64,000 nt of DNA from UBA817 sp049889215 (GTDB lineage: Bacteria; Margulisbacteria; Marinamargulisbacteria; UBA817): assembly GCA_049889215.1 (NCBI GenBank), contig JBMHDV010000026.1, positions 62,001 through 126,000 of the forward strand, given 5' to 3'. The notes below the pieces were generated by a model, which did no database searches, had not been told where the DNA came from, and saw only the letters and a program-made list of their open reading frames with translations. The number at the start of each line of letters is the position of its first letter. The first letter of the stretch is position 1. Below are positions 60,791 through 64,000 of this stretch, piece after piece. A program made the translations under genes and the position numbers.

Positions 60791-61684
60791 CTAATTAAAT
60801 ATTTGTTGCAACGTCAGCGTGTTTGTTGGGCTAACATTTGAGTTATCCTGCCCGGTATAGGTTGCAAGTTTGGCATAAAACGCATCAACAGTTAACCCAA
60901 ACGTTGAGGAGAACTTGTTTTTCCAATTGCTGTCTTGCGGTTGTGTGGCCATGTAGTCCTTAAAAATTAATTTGAATGCTTCGGCTTCAGAGTGCCCCAT
61001 TAATTGCAGCTCTTTGGCAAGAACCAATACCATAAACACTGATGAACTATAGTTCGTATCAATGCCTTGTGAAGTACTGTGTGCCTCATACTTACTTGGT
61101 GTCGAAAAAACGGCGGCATTCACTTGGTTTTGATCATTTGTGATGTAATCAAAACTATAATATTGTTGAATATACATGCCCTCAAGTGCGGCAGCCGGCC
61201 CCTCTATTAACCACTTAATATCAAACCCTTCAGGGTCATCATTGGGTTTATTCATAAAATAATTCAATGTTTGTTGGTAGCAGTGAAAGTATTCATGGGC
61301 AATCACAGAGTAGCGGTGATACGAGTTGTTCGTAAATTCATCATTTGGAATTTCCATTACAAATCGTTTAGCACTCTGATTATTATTTTCAGTTGAAATA
61401 TAAGCGCCGCCTTCAACACCATCAAAAGGGTCTGCAACATTATCATTCCAAGCATAGATTACAATGTCTGTGTAGTAGGTTTGAAATAAAGGCAATATCG
61501 AAAGTAAATTTGATTTAATGGTCCCAAATTCAGTGACCCACGCTGAAGGTAAACTAGAGTGGATATTTTCAGTGATACTCACAGGCGTAGTACTCGTTGG
61601 ATTATTAAGTGTACTGTCCTTTTTTGCACAAGCCAATAGCATTATTAACATGATAAGTGCAAACGTCCTTATATATTTTTTCAT
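60791..61684 (-). CDS. Gluzincin-like metalloprotease lipoprotein
   Basis: 297 residues with a lipobox (LLACA, lipidated C19). Zinc site: VIAHEYFHCYQQ with H130, E131 and H134, and a third ligand E161 in KWLIEGPAAALEG, 27 residues further on, as in gluzincins. RFVMEIPNDEF and GIDTNYSSSVFMVLVLAKEL (about 217-236) follow. The protein is likely anchored to the envelope facing the periplasm or surface. It lies between the pump and an S1 protease; a shared role is not evident. A proper Shine-Dalgarno GAGGG precedes the start. Confidence 0.85.
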   Translation of the reverse strand: MKKYIRTFALIMLIMLLACAKKDSTLNNPTSTTPVSITENIHSSLPSAWVTEFGTIKSNLLSILPLFQTYYTDIVIYAWNDNVADPFDGVEGGAYISTENNNQSAKRFVMEIPNDEFTNNSYHRYSVIAHEYFHCYQQTLNYFMNKPNDDPEGFDIKWLIEGPAAALEGMYIQQYYSFDYITNDQNQVNAAVFSTPSKYEAHSTSQGIDTNYSSSVFMVLVLAKELQLMGHSEAEAFKLIFKDYMATQPQDSNWKNKFSSTFGLTVDAFYAKLATYTGQDNSNVSPTNTLTLQQIFN

Positions 61685-61714
61685 AATAACCCTCTAAATA
61701 CCTAAGATGGTTTT

Positions 61715-61720
61715 ATTATA
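61715..61720 (-). promoter_or_regulatory. -10 box TATAAT for the gluzincin gene, with leader and Shine-Dalgarno
   Basis: On the minus strand TATAAT is followed by about 30 nt to the ATG, and GAGGG lies 5 nt before the start. This gene therefore uses a conventional leader, in contrast to the leaderless layout of many neighbours. Confidence 0.5.
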
Positions 61721-61745
61721 AGAAATCAGCGCTTAAAAAACGAAA

Positions 61746-63449
61746 TCATTTAAGAAGTGTTGGTAAGTAACGATGCCCCAATGCATTAACCTCATCACTA
61801 ATTTGGGGTGGGTTTTTTGATGTTTTTTTTGGTGGAACCAATTCAAATCGATGGGCTGCATCATTTTTCTGATGTTCTTTTAATTGATAGTTCAGGTCTA
61901 AAAAGCAAGCGATTTCCAACGCATAAGCTGTAAATAGACGTTCCGACTGATCGGGCCGTTTTGGGTGAAGCAGGTGTGTGAGGTCGATGGATGGGTCATT
62001 CTTTAACGTATTGATTTTATCTAAAAAGCGTTTTCCATTCATTCGAGTTGCGGTTTCTTTAATCACATCAATAATTGCATGAGGAAGTTCAGTAGCTAAA
62101 AATGCAGCTTGACTGGTTTGAGCCAATGCTTCGATAAATGCCAAGTTAATGCTCCAACTCCATTTTTTTTCATTTAATGTGTAATGCGATGTTTTTTTAT
62201 TTTTTCGGGCAATGGTATCCACTTCGGCTTGCCGGCCCAGTAATACGGGTTTGGTATTATTTTGTGTGGCAGTTTCGAGGGTTTTATATTGCTCAAGATA
62301 ATCATCCTGTTTAATCTTAGAAAATTCATCAATAAAATCCGACCAATTGAACTTCTTTTGACGAGAAGATGTCGGTCGATTTTCTTTTAATTGGGGGTAT
62401 ATTTTAGATACGCTGACCAATTTCTTTTTAAGGTCTACGTCTGTGTGTATGGCATTTTTTAAGGTATGAGTGACTTTTTTAAACTCCTTGGCCAACATTT
62501 GTCGACCGGTTGTTGTTATGGCGATTAACTTTTTTTTGTATTTTTTCTTACGGCTTTGTTCATGAATATATAAGAAAGGTGATGTGGCATTACCCCAGGG
62601 GAAATACACTAAATTAACGGGTGTTTTTGTGGCAGGGTGCAATACTTTTCCGCAATGAATGCCGACAATATGCCCATTTTTATCCAAGTAAACACCACCA
62701 GAGGCCCCATCATTTACCGCGTGTGATGTGAGCATGTAATGCGGTGATACCACTGCCGGTAATTCAACCATCACATTGGATGTTGCTGGGTTATCAATCG
62801 TTGATTGTCGTTTACTTGGTGAAGAAATGGTCACACGGCGAGTATGGGTTGAAACAGACGTAATCACACCATGACTGGCATGGTTTCGAATAGTGTGAGT
62901 CCCTTTTGTTGCCAGATTCGCTCGCAGGGCATCGTTCAACGGCGCCCATGGGTGCGCATTATGAACCGAGACTTTCTGATGTGAGCCAGAGGCATGCCCA
63001 ACAAAGTACAGCTCATCATTGGGTTGAATATCCGTTACTTCAATGGACTTAAATCCATAAATGTCACCCGGGTATTGGTTATTATTAGGGTGTAACTTAA
63101 GCAGTGCTAAATCCCCGCCAATCGAATGCTGAATACCAAGCTTTTGAGCTATGTTGGAAGCGTTAGAAATAATACTATCAACTTCAAACGCTTGCCCTTG
63201 ATCATAAAATCCGCCAGTCGCGTCAAACTGTACGGCTTGAGGTAGCCCTTTATTAAGGCTATGCTTTGAAACCAAAACAATATCACGACCAATTAAAACT
63301 GCTGTTCCAATGCCACGCCGAGTTTGACGTTCGGGTCCCATAATTAGTTTGCCTATACTTCGAGCAGCAACAGTAACCGGTTTTGGTAAATCAAGTTTAC
63401 CAATCGCTCTATTTTTTATTGGGGATACGGATTGATTTAAATTGGGCAT
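61746..63449 (-). CDS. S1-type (trypsin-like) serine protease with unknown C-terminal half, no signal peptide
   Basis: 567 residues. The chymotrypsin-fold triad is visible: H63 (LVSKHSL), D113 (GGDLALLKL) and S250 (NDGASGGVYL, the GxSGG oxyanion motif), then IVGIHCGK. No signal peptide or membrane helix is seen, so it may be cytoplasmic or exported by an unusual path. The C-terminal part from about residue 310 is Lys-rich with helices and no known domain. A catalytic activity is likely but untested. Confidence 0.8.
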   Translation of the reverse strand: MPNLNQSVSPIKNRAIGKLDLPKPVTVAARSIGKLIMGPERQTRRGIGTAVLIGRDIVLVSKHSLNKGLPQAVQFDATGGFYDQGQAFEVDSIISNASNIAQKLGIQHSIGGDLALLKLHPNNNQYPGDIYGFKSIEVTDIQPNDELYFVGHASGSHQKVSVHNAHPWAPLNDALRANLATKGTHTIRNHASHGVITSVSTHTRRVTISSPSKRQSTIDNPATSNVMVELPAVVSPHYMLTSHAVNDGASGGVYLDKNGHIVGIHCGKVLHPATKTPVNLVYFPWGNATSPFLYIHEQSRKKKYKKKLIAITTTGRQMLAKEFKKVTHTLKNAIHTDVDLKKKLVSVSKIYPQLKENRPTSSRQKKFNWSDFIDEFSKIKQDDYLEQYKTLETATQNNTKPVLLGRQAEVDTIARKNKKTSHYTLNEKKWSWSINLAFIEALAQTSQAAFLATELPHAIIDVIKETATRMNGKRFLDKINTLKNDPSIDLTHLLHPKRPDQSERLFTAYALEIACFLDLNYQLKEHQKNDAAHRFELVPPKKTSKNPPQISDEVNALGHRYLPTLLK

Positions 63450-63566
63450 AGCATCTCTAGGGTTAATTTGCTTCTAATATTTAATCATAAAATTAAATAA
63501 ATTAGAAATGTAAATTTAACCAAGGGGGGCTTGTATTTTGGTGATTGAGGTGGTTAAGTAAGAAAC

Positions 63567-63903
63567 CAGGTAGGCGATGCAGTCGCTTTGATCTTTGCAT
63601 TAAAGAGGAAAGTCCGGGCTCCACAGGGCAGAGTGCCTCCTAACGGGAGGAGGAAGTAATTCCATGGAAAGTGCCGCAGAAAATTACCGCCAGCAATGGT
63701 AAGGGTGAAAACGTGAGGTAAGAGCTTACGAAGTGGCTTGGTAACAGGTCATTTGGGTAAACCCCACTCGGAGCAAGGTTAAATAGGGGAACAGAAACGG
63801 TCCGTTTCATTATGATTCTCGGGTAAACTGCTTGAGGTGTCTCGTGAGGGGCATCCTAGATAAATGACTGCACTCGACAGAACCCGGCTTACACGCCTAC
63901 CTA
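63567..63903 (+). ncRNA. rnpB: RNase P RNA, bacterial class A
   Basis: The conserved core is clear: GAGGAAAGTCCGGGCTCCACAG near the 5' side, GGTAAACCCC and CAGAACCCGGCTTAC near the 3' side. Helix P1 is AGGTAGGCG (63568-63576) pairing with CGCCTACCT (63894-63902); an additional TTAAGTA/TACTTAA pairing (63554-63560 with 63902-63908) could extend it. Exact ends are estimated. It is the catalytic RNA that matures tRNA 5' ends. Confidence 0.93.
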
Positions 63904-63915
63904 CTTAATTAAACT

Positions 63916-64000
63916 TTAATTTGCGGCAACAAGAATGGATTGTTCATAAAGGTGCAAAATGTACTCATTTGTTAAATCGACATTTAACGTTTCTTTTGCG
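63916..64000 (-). CDS. C-terminal fragment of an unidentified protein (partial, cut by window end)
   Basis: A minus-strand frame is open from the right edge to a TAA at 63916-63918 and gives about 27 residues ending TNEYILHLYEQSILVAAN. Its stop lies only 12 bp from the end of rnpB, convergent with it. Too short to identify. It may be a chance frame, but the non-repetitive protein-like sequence suggests a real end. Confidence 0.4.
   Translation of the reverse strand, partial: AKETLNVDLTNEYILHLYEQSILVAAN

Overview
The window is AT-rich, densely packed bacterial chromosome from a Gram-negative-type (diderm) organism. Signs of an outer membrane are a CMP-KDO synthetase homologue, LptA-like and LptC-like proteins, an RND pump with an outer-membrane-factor domain, several lipoproteins and a long Wzy-type surface-polysaccharide locus. 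Other neighbourhoods are typical of Cyanobacteria, Firmicutes and relatives: yqeK-LCP-rsfS, dnaG-rpoD, PurS/PurQ-type purine synthesis, a YacP-like NYN protein and a UPF0182 giant membrane protein. I infer a diderm lineage near Cyanobacteria (a Margulisbacteria-like group is one guess); this is inference and was not tested.

Positions 1 to about 29,850 are a surface-polysaccharide (O-antigen or capsule) locus. It holds the end of a Wzx flippase; a module of pyruvate-type aldolase, KdsB-like cytidylyltransferase and HAD phosphatase that could make an activated ulosonic acid; a CDP-4-keto-6-deoxyglucose module (rfbF, rfbG, RmlC-like cupin, aminotransferase); six or seven glycosyltransferases; a Wzy-like polymerase; a UDP-GlcNAc(3NAc)A module (wbpA, a wbpB-wbpD fusion, wbpE); ugd, a WbpM-like dehydratase, galE, an ArnB/PglE-like aminotransferase and a PglC-like initiating phosphoglycosyltransferase. 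Five DegT-family aminotransferases lie within 22 kb.

Positions 29,900-39,100 carry mixed small operons: NUDIX, Xer recombinase, site-2 protease and NYN protein; a YHYH lipoprotein; an asparaginase-like protein; hemA; tRNA-Ser; unknown proteins; and a FAD oxidoreductase. Positions 39,400-44,120 hold tmRNA, a GlmU-like protein, FmdB, UPF0182 and tRNA-Met on the minus strand. A tightly overlapping minus-strand operon at 44,135-49,595 combines LptA-like, TrxR-like, PurQ, tandem PurS, GT2, TPR, LptC and a pseudouridine synthase. Positions 49,650-56,310 hold tRNA-Lys, yqeK, LCP and rsfS, tRNA-Ala, dnaG-rpoD and tRNA-Ile2. The right end has an RND pump fused to an outer-membrane factor, a gluzincin lipoprotein, an S1-type protease, RNase P RNA and the tail of one more gene.

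The strongest genome-wide signal is promoter layout. At about a dozen transcription starts a TATAAT-like -10 box lies only 6-7 nt before the start codon (ATG or GTG), and several have a plausible -35 box 17 nt further upstream. This predicts leaderless mRNAs. The same spacing occurs before mature tRNA 5' ends. Only a minority of genes show a Shine-Dalgarno sequence.
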